Positions 1 to 6,990 of a DNA stretch of 10,362 bases are shown one piece after another. Source of the stretch: Acidobacteriaceae bacterium (GTDB taxonomy: Bacteria; Acidobacteriota; Terriglobia; Terriglobales; Acidobacteriaceae); NCBI GenBank assembly GCA_003140785.1, contig PLKY01000433.1:6389-16750 (forward strand). The letters run 5' to 3'. The position numbers were made by a program, and so were the translations under genes. Positions within the stretch are counted from its first letter, which is position 1; every line of letters begins with the position of its first letter. The notes beneath the pieces were generated by a model, which saw only the letters and a program-made list of their open reading frames with translations, was not told the DNA's origin and did no database searches.

Positions 1-1301
1 GAGCCGTGATTGTGCATCTTGGTCATCTCGCCTTTACGCGGGCCAAGCTTCTCGATCACGACGCCGGTGTGAATCTCGGGCACGTCAATGGTGAGGTGCT
101 CGACGGGCTCCATGCGCACGCCGTCGACGACTTTGGTTACGATTTCCGGTCGGCCAGCCATCAGTTCGTATCCCTCGCGGCGCATCATCTCAATCAGAAT
201 GGCGAGCTGCAGTTCACCGCGGCCGAGCACCTTGAAGCTGTCCGGCGAACCTGTGTCCTCTACGCGGATCGACACGTTGGTGAGCAGTTCTTTTTCGAGG
301 CGCTCGCGCAAATTGCGGCTGGTGACGTATTGGCCTTCGCGTCCGGCGAAGGGTCCGTTATTCACGCTGAATTGAATGGCGATGGTTGGTTCGTCGATGA
401 TGATGAGCGGCAGAGGCGAGGGGTTCTCGACCGACGTAATAGTTTCGCCGATGTTGATGCCTTCGATACCGGCGACGGCCACAATATCGCCCACAGCTGT
501 TTCCGTGGTCTCTGTGCGCTTGAGGCCGGAGAAGGTGAAGAGCTTGGTGATGCGCGTTTTGTACAGCGAGCCATCACGCTTGGAGATGTTGACGTCGTCG
601 CCCGCGTGCAGTGTGCCCTGAAAGACGCGGCAGATAGCGATGCGGCCGAAGTAGTCGGAGTAGTCGAGGTTGGTGACGAGGATCTGGAGTGAGGCATCCG
701 CGTCGCCGGTGGCTGCGGGAATGGTCGACACGATGGACTCGAAAAGCGGCTGCAGATCTGTGCCCGGTACGGCCATATCGGTTGTCGCCGTGCCCGCCTT
801 GGCCACCGCATAGAGCACCGGAAAATCGAGCTGCGACTCTTCCGCGTCGAGGTCGATGAAAAGGTCGTAAATTTCGTCGAGCACTTCCTGCGGGCGCGCA
901 TCGGGGCGGTCGATTTTGTTGATGACCACGATGGGCTTCAGTTTGGCCTCGAGCGCCTTGGCCAGCACGTACCGCGTCTGCGGCAATGGGCCCTCGGCCG
1001 CGTCGACCAGCAGCATGACGCCATCGACCATCTTGAGCGCGCGCTCCACTTCGCCGCCAAAGTCGGCGTGTCCCGGCGTATCGACGATGTTGATTTTGCC
1101 GCCTTCAAAGACGATGGCCGTGTTCTTGGCGAGAATCGTAATGCCGCGCTCGCGCTCCAGTTCGTTCGAGTCCATCACGCGATCGGCCACCTGCTCGTTG
1201 GCGCGGAAGGTGCCGGCCTGGCGCAGCATGGCGTCAACCAGCGTGGTCTTGCCGTGGTCAACATGGGCGATGATGGCGATATTGCGTATCGTCTGGGTCA
1301 C
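1..1301 (-). CDS. typA: Translational GTPase TypA/BipA (C-terminus beyond window edge)
   Basis: Ribosome-associated GTPase of the EF-G/LepA superfamily, which acts on the ribosome in ribosome assembly and stress adaptation. Translating the minus strand gives 433 codons running off the left edge. The GTPase motifs are all visible: G1 AHVDHGKTTL (residues 12-21), G2 RGIT (52-55), G3 DTPGHADF (74-81) and G4 NKID (128-131). A beta-barrel domain 2 follows, then the start of the EF-G C-terminal-like region, ending near KLGPRKGEMTKMHNHG. That tract matches the TypA-specific stretch before the PSRGLIGFR-type motif, which separates TypA from LepA and EF-G. The family is about 600 residues long, so roughly 170 are missing. 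The start is GTG, giving VTQTIRNIAIIAHVDHGKTT; a purine-rich AAAAGGAAA lies about ten bases upstream. It is divergent from the metallo-hydrolase gene. No defect is seen in the part present. Confidence 0.97.
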   Translation of the reverse strand, partial: MTQTIRNIAIIAHVDHGKTTLVDAMLRQAGTFRANEQVADRVMDSNELERERGITILAKNTAIVFEGGKINIVDTPGHADFGGEVERALKMVDGVMLLVDAAEGPLPQTRYVLAKALEAKLKPIVVINKIDRPDARPQEVLDEIYDLFIDLDAEESQLDFPVLYAVAKAGTATTDMAVPGTDLQPLFESIVSTIPAATGDADASLQILVTNLDYSDYFGRIAICRVFQGTLHAGDDVNISKRDGSLYKTRITKLFTFSGLKRTETTETAVGDIVAVAGIEGINIGETITSVENPSPLPLIIIDEPTIAIQFSVNNGPFAGREGQYVTSRNLRERLEKELLTNVSIRVEDTGSPDSFKVLGRGELQLAILIEMMRREGYELMAGRPEIVTKVVDGVRMEPVEHLTIDVPEIHTGVVIEKLGPRKGEMTKMHNHG

Positions 1302-1395
1302 AGGTGCGGATTTCCTTTTCTCTGATTCGGCCGCGCGGGCCGTGCGGTTGGGAGATAAAGATGCAATGAATGGCCGCGCGGTGCGGCCCAACTCT

Positions 1396-1401
1396 ATTTT
1401 A
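1396..1401 (-). promoter_or_regulatory. Candidate -10 box for typA
   Basis: Read on the minus strand this is TAAAAT, a five-of-six match to TATAAT, in the most AT-rich part of the divergent intergenic region. It would give a leader of nearly 90 bases. No convincing -35 is seen at 16-18 bases upstream, so this is only a candidate. Confidence 0.35.
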
Positions 1402-1457
1402 GCAGTTGTGCGGTTTAAAGGTGCGGCGCGGAGTTTCGCGGGGCACGCTTCGCGGGT

Positions 1458-1463
1458 TACACT
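1458..1463 (+). promoter_or_regulatory. Candidate -10 box for the metallo-hydrolase operon
   Basis: TACACT lies 9 bases before the ATG at 1473, with TTTCGC as a weak -35 about 18 bases further upstream. If used, transcription would begin at or within a few bases of the start codon. That would agree with the absence of any Shine-Dalgarno sequence before this gene. Confidence 0.3.
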
Positions 1464-1472
1464 TTTGCGGAT

Positions 1473-2576
1473 ATGAGAAATGCTAATTCCAACTGCATGC
1501 GTTTTTTGAAGCACACCAATGACACTCGGTCCACACGCTTCTTCACTGCTTTGCTGCTCTCGTTTTGCGCCCTGGCGCTGATGCTGGGCACCGCAGCGCG
1601 GACGGCGCAGGCGCAAGCAAAGTCTGGGCACCTGGTCATTTACACCATTGATGTGGAAGGCGGCCAAGCGACGCTGCTGGTTGCCCCCTCCGGGGGGTCT
1701 CTCCTCGTGGATACTGGTTGGCCGGGGAATAATGGCCGCGATGCCGACCGAATCAAGGCGGCGATGAAAGATGCGGGCATCACGAAGATCGATCATGTAC
1801 TGATTACTCACCACCACGACGATCATGTGGGCGGTGTCCCAAATCTTGTAGAGCGTGTTAAGGTCGGCGAGTTTCTGGATCACGGCGAGAATCGTGAAGA
1901 CGCCGATGACACGAGGCACAATTACGCCGAATACCTGAAGGCGATCGGCAATACACCGCGGCGCATTGTGCATCCTGGCGACACGATCGACATTCCCGGA
2001 CTGAGCGCAATTGTGCTCACTGCGGATGGTGAACACATTGCAGCGGTGCCGGGCGTCAAGCCGGAGCCGAATCCCTATTGCGCGACGGAGCCGCATTGGG
2101 ATCTGGATACGACGGAGAATCCGCGATCGGCGGGCGTGCTGGTGCGGTTCGGCAAATTTCGATTTCTCGATCTCGGCGATTTGACGAAGGCGAAGGAGAT
2201 TCCGCTGGTGTGCCCCGACAATTTGATCGGACACGTGGATTTGTATCTCGTGAACCATCATGGGTTCAATTTGTCGAACTCGCGCGCGTTCGTGGATGCG
2301 ATTCATTCCCGAGTGGCGATTATGGACAATGGCGCACACAAGGCGGGCAGTCCTGAAGCTTGGCAGACAGTGCATGAGAGCCCCGGCCTTGAGGATTTGT
2401 ACATGGTGCACACGGCGGAGGATTCCGATGCGGCGCACAACAGCGCGGAGCCGCTGATCGCAAATTTGAAAGGCGGTGCAGATGGCGCATACTTCAAAGT
2501 AGTGGCCAGTGCGGATGGAAGCTTCAGCGTGACGAATTCGCGCACGGGACAAACAAAGGAGTATGCGGCGCGATGA
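1473..2576 (+). CDS. Exported metallo-beta-lactamase-fold hydrolase, ComEC-like
   Basis: Metal-dependent hydrolase of the MBL fold, resembling the stand-alone relatives of the ComEC/Rec2 C-terminal domain. The substrate is not predictable. Residues 23-39 (FFTALLLSFCALALMLG) form a hydrophobic core after a basic N-terminus, followed by small residues with likely signal-peptidase cleavage after A47 or A49, so the enzyme is probably periplasmic or secreted. The mature part begins VIYTIDVEGGQATLLV, like the DVGQGD start of ComEC proteins, then LLVDTG (D80). The metal motif HHHDDH is at 113-118 (H113, H115, D117, H118). LDLGDL (232-237) and NHHG (261-264) probably supply further ligands. The start at 1473 has no visible Shine-Dalgarno; M9 at 1497 is an alternative that keeps the signal peptide. 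The stop overlaps the start of the M29 peptidase by 4 bases, implying one transcript and coupled translation. Confidence 0.88.
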   Translation: MRNANSNCMRFLKHTNDTRSTRFFTALLLSFCALALMLGTAARTAQAQAKSGHLVIYTIDVEGGQATLLVAPSGGSLLVDTGWPGNNGRDADRIKAAMKDAGITKIDHVLITHHHDDHVGGVPNLVERVKVGEFLDHGENREDADDTRHNYAEYLKAIGNTPRRIVHPGDTIDIPGLSAIVLTADGEHIAAVPGVKPEPNPYCATEPHWDLDTTENPRSAGVLVRFGKFRFLDLGDLTKAKEIPLVCPDNLIGHVDLYLVNHHGFNLSNSRAFVDAIHSRVAIMDNGAHKAGSPEAWQTVHESPGLEDLYMVHTAEDSDAAHNSAEPLIANLKGGADGAYFKVVASADGSFSVTNSRTGQTKEYAAR

Positions 2577-3826
2577 CGACAGCGACGGTAGCGGTGGAAC
2601 GGACGTACGAACAGAAGCTGGACTTGCTTGGCGAAGTTGCGGTGCAGGTGGGGCTGGGCCTGAAAGCAGGGCAGGAACTGGTAATGACGGCGTCACTCGA
2701 CACGGTGCCACTGGCGCGGCGCATTACGGAGCACGCGTATCGCGCCGGCGCTTCGCTGGTGACGACGCTTTACACCGACGATGAAGCAACGCTGGCTCGC
2801 TACCACTTTGCGCCGAGCGAAAGCTTCGATTACGCGGCCGGATGGCTTTATGACGGCATGGGTGCGGCGTTCAAGAGCGGGGCTGCGCGGCTGGCCGTTG
2901 CCGGCGCGAATCCGTCGCTGCTATCGAATGAGGATCCCGATAAGGTGGGGCGTGCGAATCGCGCGGTCTCGAAGGCGTATCGGCCAGCGCTCGAGCTGAT
3001 CACGCGGCATGCGATCAACTGGACGATTGTTGCTGCTGCTACGCCGGCATGGGCTGCGGCAATGTTTCCCAACGATTCGCCCGATGTCGCGATTGGCAAG
3101 CTATGGGAAGCGATCTTCGACACGACGCGGATCAACGTGGACGACCCAGTGAGCGTCTGGAAGAAGCATGATGCCGAACTGCACAAGCGCGCGGCGCGGT
3201 TGAATGAGAAGCGCTACTCGGCTCTACGCTATCGCGGGCCGGGAACCGATTTCCAGCTCGGACTTGCGGATGACCATCTTTGGCTGGGCGGTGGGACGAC
3301 AGCAGGCAATGGCAATTACTGCATTCCCAACATGCCCACGGAGGAAGTGTTCACGACGCCGCACAAGGATCGCGCCGATGGCACTGTGACCGCGACCAAG
3401 CCGCTTTCGCACCAGGGCACGATGATCGAGGGGATCCAGGTGCGCTTCGAAGCGGGTCGAATTGTTGAGGCGCATGCGAGCCGAGGTGAAGAGGTTCTGC
3501 AAAAGCTGATTGACACGGACGATGGCGCGCGGCGGCTCGGTGAAGTTGCGCTGGTGCCGCACTCGTCGCCGATTGCGCACAGCGGGATGCTCTTCTACCA
3601 CACGCTGTTCGATGAAAATGCTGCATCGCATATCGCACTTGGGCAGTCCTACTCGTCGTGTCTGCGCGACGGGGACAAATTGACGCCCGAGCAGCTTGCG
3701 GCGCGCGGCGCGAACGACAGCCTGATTCATGTGGACTGGATGATTGGGTCGGGCAAGCTTGATATTGACGGTGTGACTGCGACGGGCACAGTGGAGCCGT
3801 TGATGCGGCAGGGCGAGTGGGTATAG
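2573..3826 (+). CDS. Aminopeptidase, peptidase family M29
   Basis: Leucyl-type metallo-aminopeptidase of family M29 (thermophilic AmpT / aminopeptidase II type), a cytoplasmic exopeptidase that normally uses two metal ions and acts as a dimer. The 417 residues match the family length of about 410. The residues known as metal ligands and catalytic groups in Thermus AmpT can be placed in order: E258 (in PTEEVF), E324 (in LGEVAL), H353 (in AASHIALG), Y360, then H386 and D388 in the C-terminal IHVDWMIG motif. The first four keep a constant offset of 8 from the AmpT numbering and the last two an offset of 10. There is no signal peptide. The ATG overlaps the TGA of the upstream hydrolase (ATGA). 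AAAGGAG at 2555-2561, inside the upstream gene, lies 11 bases before it. The active site appears intact. Convergent with the GNAT gene, with 49 bases between and no clear terminator. Confidence 0.94.
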   Translation: MTTATVAVERTYEQKLDLLGEVAVQVGLGLKAGQELVMTASLDTVPLARRITEHAYRAGASLVTTLYTDDEATLARYHFAPSESFDYAAGWLYDGMGAAFKSGAARLAVAGANPSLLSNEDPDKVGRANRAVSKAYRPALELITRHAINWTIVAAATPAWAAAMFPNDSPDVAIGKLWEAIFDTTRINVDDPVSVWKKHDAELHKRAARLNEKRYSALRYRGPGTDFQLGLADDHLWLGGGTTAGNGNYCIPNMPTEEVFTTPHKDRADGTVTATKPLSHQGTMIEGIQVRFEAGRIVEAHASRGEEVLQKLIDTDDGARRLGEVALVPHSSPIAHSGMLFYHTLFDENAASHIALGQSYSSCLRDGDKLTPEQLAARGANDSLIHVDWMIGSGKLDIDGVTATGTVEPLMRQGEWV

Positions 3827-3875
3827 TAGCCGGTGCAGAAGCCGGGTAGGCTTTGACAAAGGATGGCGCGGTTCG

Positions 3876-4403
3876 TTATTGGGACGGTGAGACAAACGTA
3901 AAAACGTTCCAGGGCTCGCCGTTTTTCTCTACCCGGACCGGGCGCACGGACCGACCGATAAATTGCCTGATCGCTGCTCTCCAGAAAGAACAGGCGTGCC
4001 GATTCGAGCGCATGACGCGGACCTCCCATGCTCCTGGGAATCGTCTCCAGACTTGGTGCGCGAGGGCTGTTCCAATCCCGTGCCTGCGGTAAGCGCGCAT
4101 AACAAAGAACTCAGCCATATCCCAGACGGTTCGATTGTTTGAGATGGTCGAGCCTTGCTTCACAAGGGCGAAGCCGGCGAGCTTGCCGTTCAGTGTGGCC
4201 AGGAAGGGATGGCGACCTGGCTCACTCCAATAGAGCGGAAGATCGCGATAGCCGAATCTTCCATCCGCGGCTATCTCGATATCGTGGAACTCGCTGAAGT
4301 CGTGCGCATACAATTCGAGCAGATTCGCTAGAACCTGCTCCTGATCCGAAGCTGCGGGGACGAGCTCCAGGCGTGGAAACTGTAGCTCGTTCCGGCGATT
4401 CAT
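3876..4403 (-). CDS. GNAT-family N-acetyltransferase
   Basis: Acetyl-CoA-dependent N-acyltransferase of the GNAT fold, 175 residues, cytoplasmic. Motif A is visible as a beta strand MAEFFV (96-101) followed by the pyrophosphate-binding loop RRHGIG (106-111) and an alpha helix. Motif B is recognisable around N134 and FWRAAIRQFIG (140-150), matching the usual N..A..FY...GF pattern. The N-terminal half (LANLLELYAHDFSEF) resembles GNATs annotated as 'predicted acetyltransferase', so the acceptor cannot be named. The ATG overlaps the TGA of the upstream glycosyltransferase by 4 bases and there is only a weak purine tract before it, so translation probably depends on coupling. The pairing suggests both enzymes act on the same metabolite or pathway, but that is inference. 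Confidence 0.87.
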   Translation of the reverse strand: MNRRNELQFPRLELVPAASDQEQVLANLLELYAHDFSEFHDIEIAADGRFGYRDLPLYWSEPGRHPFLATLNGKLAGFALVKQGSTISNNRTVWDMAEFFVMRAYRRHGIGTALAHQVWRRFPGAWEVRVMRSNRHACSFWRAAIRQFIGRSVRPVRVEKNGEPWNVFTFVSPSQ

Positions 4404-5707
4404 GGCCGAGAAGCCGTTGCCTCAATAGTCTTGTTGCACACCTTTGCATAGAGCACTTCCAACGCATCGCACGCGGTCTTCACTCCGCCTTCCGCGGCGA
4501 TCTGCTGTGCAACGCTTTGGGCGCGGACCGCAAAATCCGGATCATCGAGCATCGCGCGAAGTTTGCGCGCCACGCGGGCCGGCTTGTAATCGGCCTTCTG
4601 AATGGTGCGCGAAACTTTGAGGCGGCGCATGCGGCGCGCGTTGTCGGGCTGATCGTGCGAGTAGGGCATGATCAACATCGGCTTGCCGGCGCGCAGACAC
4701 TGGCCGGTTGTTCCAACGCCGCCCTGGTGGACGATGAGCCGCGAGCGTGAGAAGAGCGCGGAATAAGGCGCGTATTCAGCGACGCAGATGGAACTGGGCA
4801 GCGGCTGGCGCGGGCGGTTCCGTGGGTCGGAGCCAATGAGCAGTACGGCACGCACGCCAAGCCGGGCTGCAGTTTTGGCGGAGACCTCGTAGAAATTGCC
4901 GGCGGCGAGAACGGCTGCGGAGCCGAGCGTAAACACGACCGGCGGCTCGCCCGCAGCGACGAATTTCTCGAGATGCGCCGGCAGCGCGGCGTTGCCCGCG
5001 TCTGAATCGTAAAAGCAGAATCCCGTGATCAGCGTGTTCGGCGGCCAGTCTTTCTGCTTCACACCCAGCACGCGCGAAAAAAGCGCCAGGACTAAGTAAG
5101 GCGAGTGCTTGGCATCGAAGATAGGATTCGATCCGGACGGGAGCCCGAGCTCGCGGCGCAGCTCGTAGATGGGCTCAGGCCAATTGCGCGTGGTGAAGCG
5201 GGCAAGGCGCTTGATGACGCGGCCGAACCCCGTGACTTTATCAGCGCGTGCCAGCCGTGGGTAGGGCGGCAACACAGGTGGATCGAACGCCGAGAAGAAG
5301 GACAGCGGCGCAAGTACGTAGCTCGCCCACGGAATTCCCGTAACTTCAGCAACACTCGGACCGGCATAGTTGAGCTCCCCCAGCAGCAGCAGGTCGGCGC
5401 GCGTGGGCTGGGTGGCAGCGTTAAGAAGATCGTCGTAGGTCTGGCGCAAAGCGGGAAAAAGGAATTCGCGCAGCCCTGTCTCGGTACCCTTCTTCACGTC
5501 GTAGATCATGGCGATGAGAGCCCTGTCGGTGGGGTCGATGTCGGGCCGGACAGCGTGAAACGCCAGACCGAGAGGCTCTATCTTAGGCCGGTAAACATTG
5601 GGCAGTGCCATCACGGGCACGTGACCGCGGCGCTTCAATTCAAGAGCGAGCGCGATGAGCGGATTGATGTCGCCGAAGGTGCCAATGTTCGAGAGGACAA
5701 TGCGCAC
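4400..5707 (-). CDS. Glycosyltransferase, GT1 family (GtfB / RhlB / sterol-glucosyltransferase type)
   Basis: Nucleotide-sugar-dependent glycosyltransferase with the GT-B fold, 435 residues, a normal length. The N-terminal acceptor domain opens with a strand and the loop GTFGDINPLIALALELKRRG (9-28). D13 sits where antibiotic glycosyltransferases such as GtfB carry a catalytic Asp rather than the His of plant UGTs. The linker and donor domain begin near VVFTLGS (257-263). The donor signature is HQGGVGTTGQCLRAGKP (327-343) followed by DQPDNA (352-357), where D352 and Q353 normally hold the sugar. This fits the RhlB, UGT80 and macrolide/glycopeptide Gtf branch, which glycosylates lipids, sterol-like molecules or natural products. 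The start is GTG (RIVLSNIG follows) with a weak GGAA six bases before it. The GNAT gene overlaps its stop. Donor and acceptor cannot be read from sequence. Confidence 0.92.
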   Translation of the reverse strand: MRIVLSNIGTFGDINPLIALALELKRRGHVPVMALPNVYRPKIEPLGLAFHAVRPDIDPTDRALIAMIYDVKKGTETGLREFLFPALRQTYDDLLNAATQPTRADLLLLGELNYAGPSVAEVTGIPWASYVLAPLSFFSAFDPPVLPPYPRLARADKVTGFGRVIKRLARFTTRNWPEPIYELRRELGLPSGSNPIFDAKHSPYLVLALFSRVLGVKQKDWPPNTLITGFCFYDSDAGNAALPAHLEKFVAAGEPPVVFTLGSAAVLAAGNFYEVSAKTAARLGVRAVLLIGSDPRNRPRQPLPSSICVAEYAPYSALFSRSRLIVHQGGVGTTGQCLRAGKPMLIMPYSHDQPDNARRMRRLKVSRTIQKADYKPARVARKLRAMLDDPDFAVRAQSVAQQIAAEGGVKTACDALEVLYAKVCNKTIEATASRP

Positions 5708-6072
5708 GAAGTGTTCCGAAGCTGGTATGGGCTGCAGCGAGTAGAGTAATGCATCGGGGCAACTTCCAGTTTCCCGCTGTTAGTCGATCCGGCCATTGCG
5801 ATGCGCGAAGTCTCAAGGAGGGCGAAGCCAGAGATTGCGCAGTTGAGACTCTTGGCACTGACCGACATGTCTATACGTCAACCGAAATTCAACTTTTGTC
5901 TGGGCCGCCGATGCTATTCTGATCGCGCTGTCGGTTATTGATGCCGTGTCGCACTTATCTTGTGATCGCGAATTCGGGTCTCGGCTCGCGACAACCCCGA
6001 AGAATCCACGGCTGCGGCCGCCGATGATTCCGGGGATCTTCACGGTGATTGCGGTAGGGCGTTAGGATTCCG
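5708..6072. other. 365-base stretch without a confident gene
   Basis: It lies upstream of both the minus-strand glycosyltransferase and the plus-strand small-protein/DsbA group, so promoters for both should be here. An 8-bp inverted repeat, AGTCTCAA (5809-5816) with TTGAGACT (5843-5850), is separated by 26 bases. It has no T-run after it and is not a typical terminator. A plus-strand frame is open from about 5862 to the TAG at 6063-6065, but it has only a weak GTG start and no recognisable protein. Confidence 0.5.
5893..5920 (+). promoter_or_regulatory. Candidate extended -10 promoter for the small-protein/DsbA group
   Basis: TGCTATTCT at 5912-5920 has the TGn extension before a four-of-six -10 hexamer. 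CTTTTG at 5893-5898 could be a poor -35 with a 16-base spacer. A transcript from here would have a leader of about 145 bases before the small membrane protein. No other site in this stretch looks better, but the match is modest. Confidence 0.28.
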
Positions 6073-6180
6073 ATGAAAATCGCTCTCGTTGTCATTGTGG
6101 CGCTTGTCTTCGCAGGATCGTTTGTCGCCGATTACAAATGGCGGAAGTGGGTACGCGAGCGGCGCGGCGACCGGCAGTAA
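6073..6180 (+). CDS. Small single-pass membrane protein, 35 residues
   Basis: An ATG frame of 35 codons ending in TAA, too short for usual gene calling. The protein starts MKIALVVIVALVFAGSFVAD, a continuous hydrophobic helix at about residues 3-18. The tail is strongly basic and aromatic (YKWRKWVRERRGDRQ). This is the layout of a small inner-membrane protein with a cytoplasmic positively charged C-terminus, or possibly an uncleaved signal anchor. A Shine-Dalgarno-like AGGA lies seven bases before the ATG (6064-6067), at good spacing. Codon choice is ordinary. The next gene, an exported DsbA-like protein, begins 75 bases downstream on the same strand, so they may be co-transcribed. I do not recognise a family and propose no function; the hydrophobic profile and ribosome site are the support. 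Confidence 0.6.
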   Translation: MKIALVVIVALVFAGSFVADYKWRKWVRERRGDRQ

Positions 6181-6223
6181 CGGCGCGCACCCGCACGGTC
6201 ACGACTTTCCGCGAACCTGCCGT

Positions 6224-6229
6224 TACAAT
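6224..6229 (+). promoter_or_regulatory. Candidate -10 box for the DsbA-like gene
   Basis: TACAAT, a five-of-six match, lies 26 bases before the ATG at 6256. No good -35 is found at normal spacing. If real, the DsbA-like gene could be transcribed independently of the small membrane protein. Confidence 0.25.
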
Positions 6230-6255
6230 GTGGAAGAGGGAGCCGTCCAATCCGC

Positions 6256-6954
6256 ATGCACTTTCCTAAAGCTATTCGCTCAACTGTTCGACTGAATCGC
6301 GCCGGTTTGGCGTCGAGCTTGGCCGCAGCCGGACTGCTGCTGGCAACAGCCCCACGGGTACATGCGCAGTTTGCGCCTCCGCCTCCGGGAACGCAGGTGC
6401 ACGACCCTTCCGCGTTGAAGCCGCCAGCGGGCGCGCGTGTAGCGATTATCGAGTTTGAAGACCTGGAGTGCCCCGATTGCGGGCGCGCCAATCCTCTGTT
6501 GCGCGATGCTGCGATCAAATACAACATTCCCTGGGTGCGCCACGATTTTCCGTTGCCTTTCCACGCGTGGAGCATGCAGGCAGCCGTGAATGCGCGCTGG
6601 TTCGATACCAAAAGCAAGAAGCTTGGCGACGAATATCGCGACGAGGTATTTGCCAATCAGCCGTCGATCGTCGACCTGAATGGACTGCGTACTTTCACCG
6701 AGAAATTTGCGCAGAGTCACGGTGTGGCGTTGCCCTTTGCGATTGATCCGATGGGCAAGTTGCTCGCCGAAGTGAAGGCCGACTATGCGCTCGGGCAACG
6801 GATCGGAATCGAGCACACGCCCACCATCTGGGTGGTGACGGCAAACAGCAAAGGCGCGCCGTTTGTCGAAGTCGTCGACCGCAGCAAGTTGTATCAGCTG
6901 ATCGACCAGGCGCTTGAAGACACCAAGGGCGCCGCAACGCGCATCTCACATTAG
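6256..6954 (+). CDS. Exported DsbA/thioredoxin-fold protein
   Basis: Thiol-disulfide oxidoreductase of the DsbA-like branch of the thioredoxin fold, 232 residues, probably acting in the periplasm. The basic start MHFPKAIRSTVRLNR is followed by a hydrophobic segment at about 16-30 (AGLASSLAAAGLLLA). A likely signal-peptidase site lies after VHA at residue 37, and a Pro-rich linker follows (FAPPPPG). The catalytic pair is C72-P-D-C75 in FEDLECPDCG. The cis-proline loop is HTPT (187-190, P189) before IWVV. Between them lies the helical insertion that distinguishes DsbA-like proteins from plain thioredoxins, beginning with VRHDFPLPFHAWSMQAA. Both cysteines are present, so it should be redox active. 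Whether it oxidises or reduces cannot be told, and no DsbB or DsbD partner is in the window. A GAGGGAG tract lies 13 bases before the ATG, slightly far for a ribosome site. Confidence 0.9.
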   Translation: MHFPKAIRSTVRLNRAGLASSLAAAGLLLATAPRVHAQFAPPPPGTQVHDPSALKPPAGARVAIIEFEDLECPDCGRANPLLRDAAIKYNIPWVRHDFPLPFHAWSMQAAVNARWFDTKSKKLGDEYRDEVFANQPSIVDLNGLRTFTEKFAQSHGVALPFAIDPMGKLLAEVKADYALGQRIGIEHTPTIWVVTANSKGAPFVEVVDRSKLYQLIDQALEDTKGAATRISH

Positions 6955-6990
6955 TAGTGCGCAATAGTTGAGCCGCCGGGGCTCGATCGA

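Larger units (their letters stand above)
1302..1472. other. Divergent intergenic region, typA / metallo-hydrolase
   Basis: No gene is visible here. It must hold the promoters of both divergent genes. The 10-mer GGCCGCGCGG occurs twice in direct orientation (1329-1338 and 1372-1381), each copy followed within a few bases by TGCGG. GTTGGG (1347-1352) and CCCAAC (1387-1392) can pair. Most of this lies in the predicted typA 5' leader, so a folded leader is possible but unproven. Confidence 0.5.

Noticed and set aside
6..692. Long plus-strand open frame opposite the GTPase gene
   Set aside because: It lies entirely antisense to typA, whose minus-strand translation shows all GTPase motifs. The plus frame is a GC-rich shadow with no recognisable domain.
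5809..5850. AGTCTCAA/TTGAGACT inverted repeat as a terminator
   Set aside because: The stem is 8 bp with a 26-base loop and no T-run, and it lies upstream rather than downstream of the flanking genes.
5862..6065. Plus-strand open frame ending PPMIPGIFTVIAVGR just before the small membrane protein
   Set aside because: It has only an internal GTG with no ribosome site, and the translation has no recognisable family or clear protein character. The region is more likely leader and promoter DNA.
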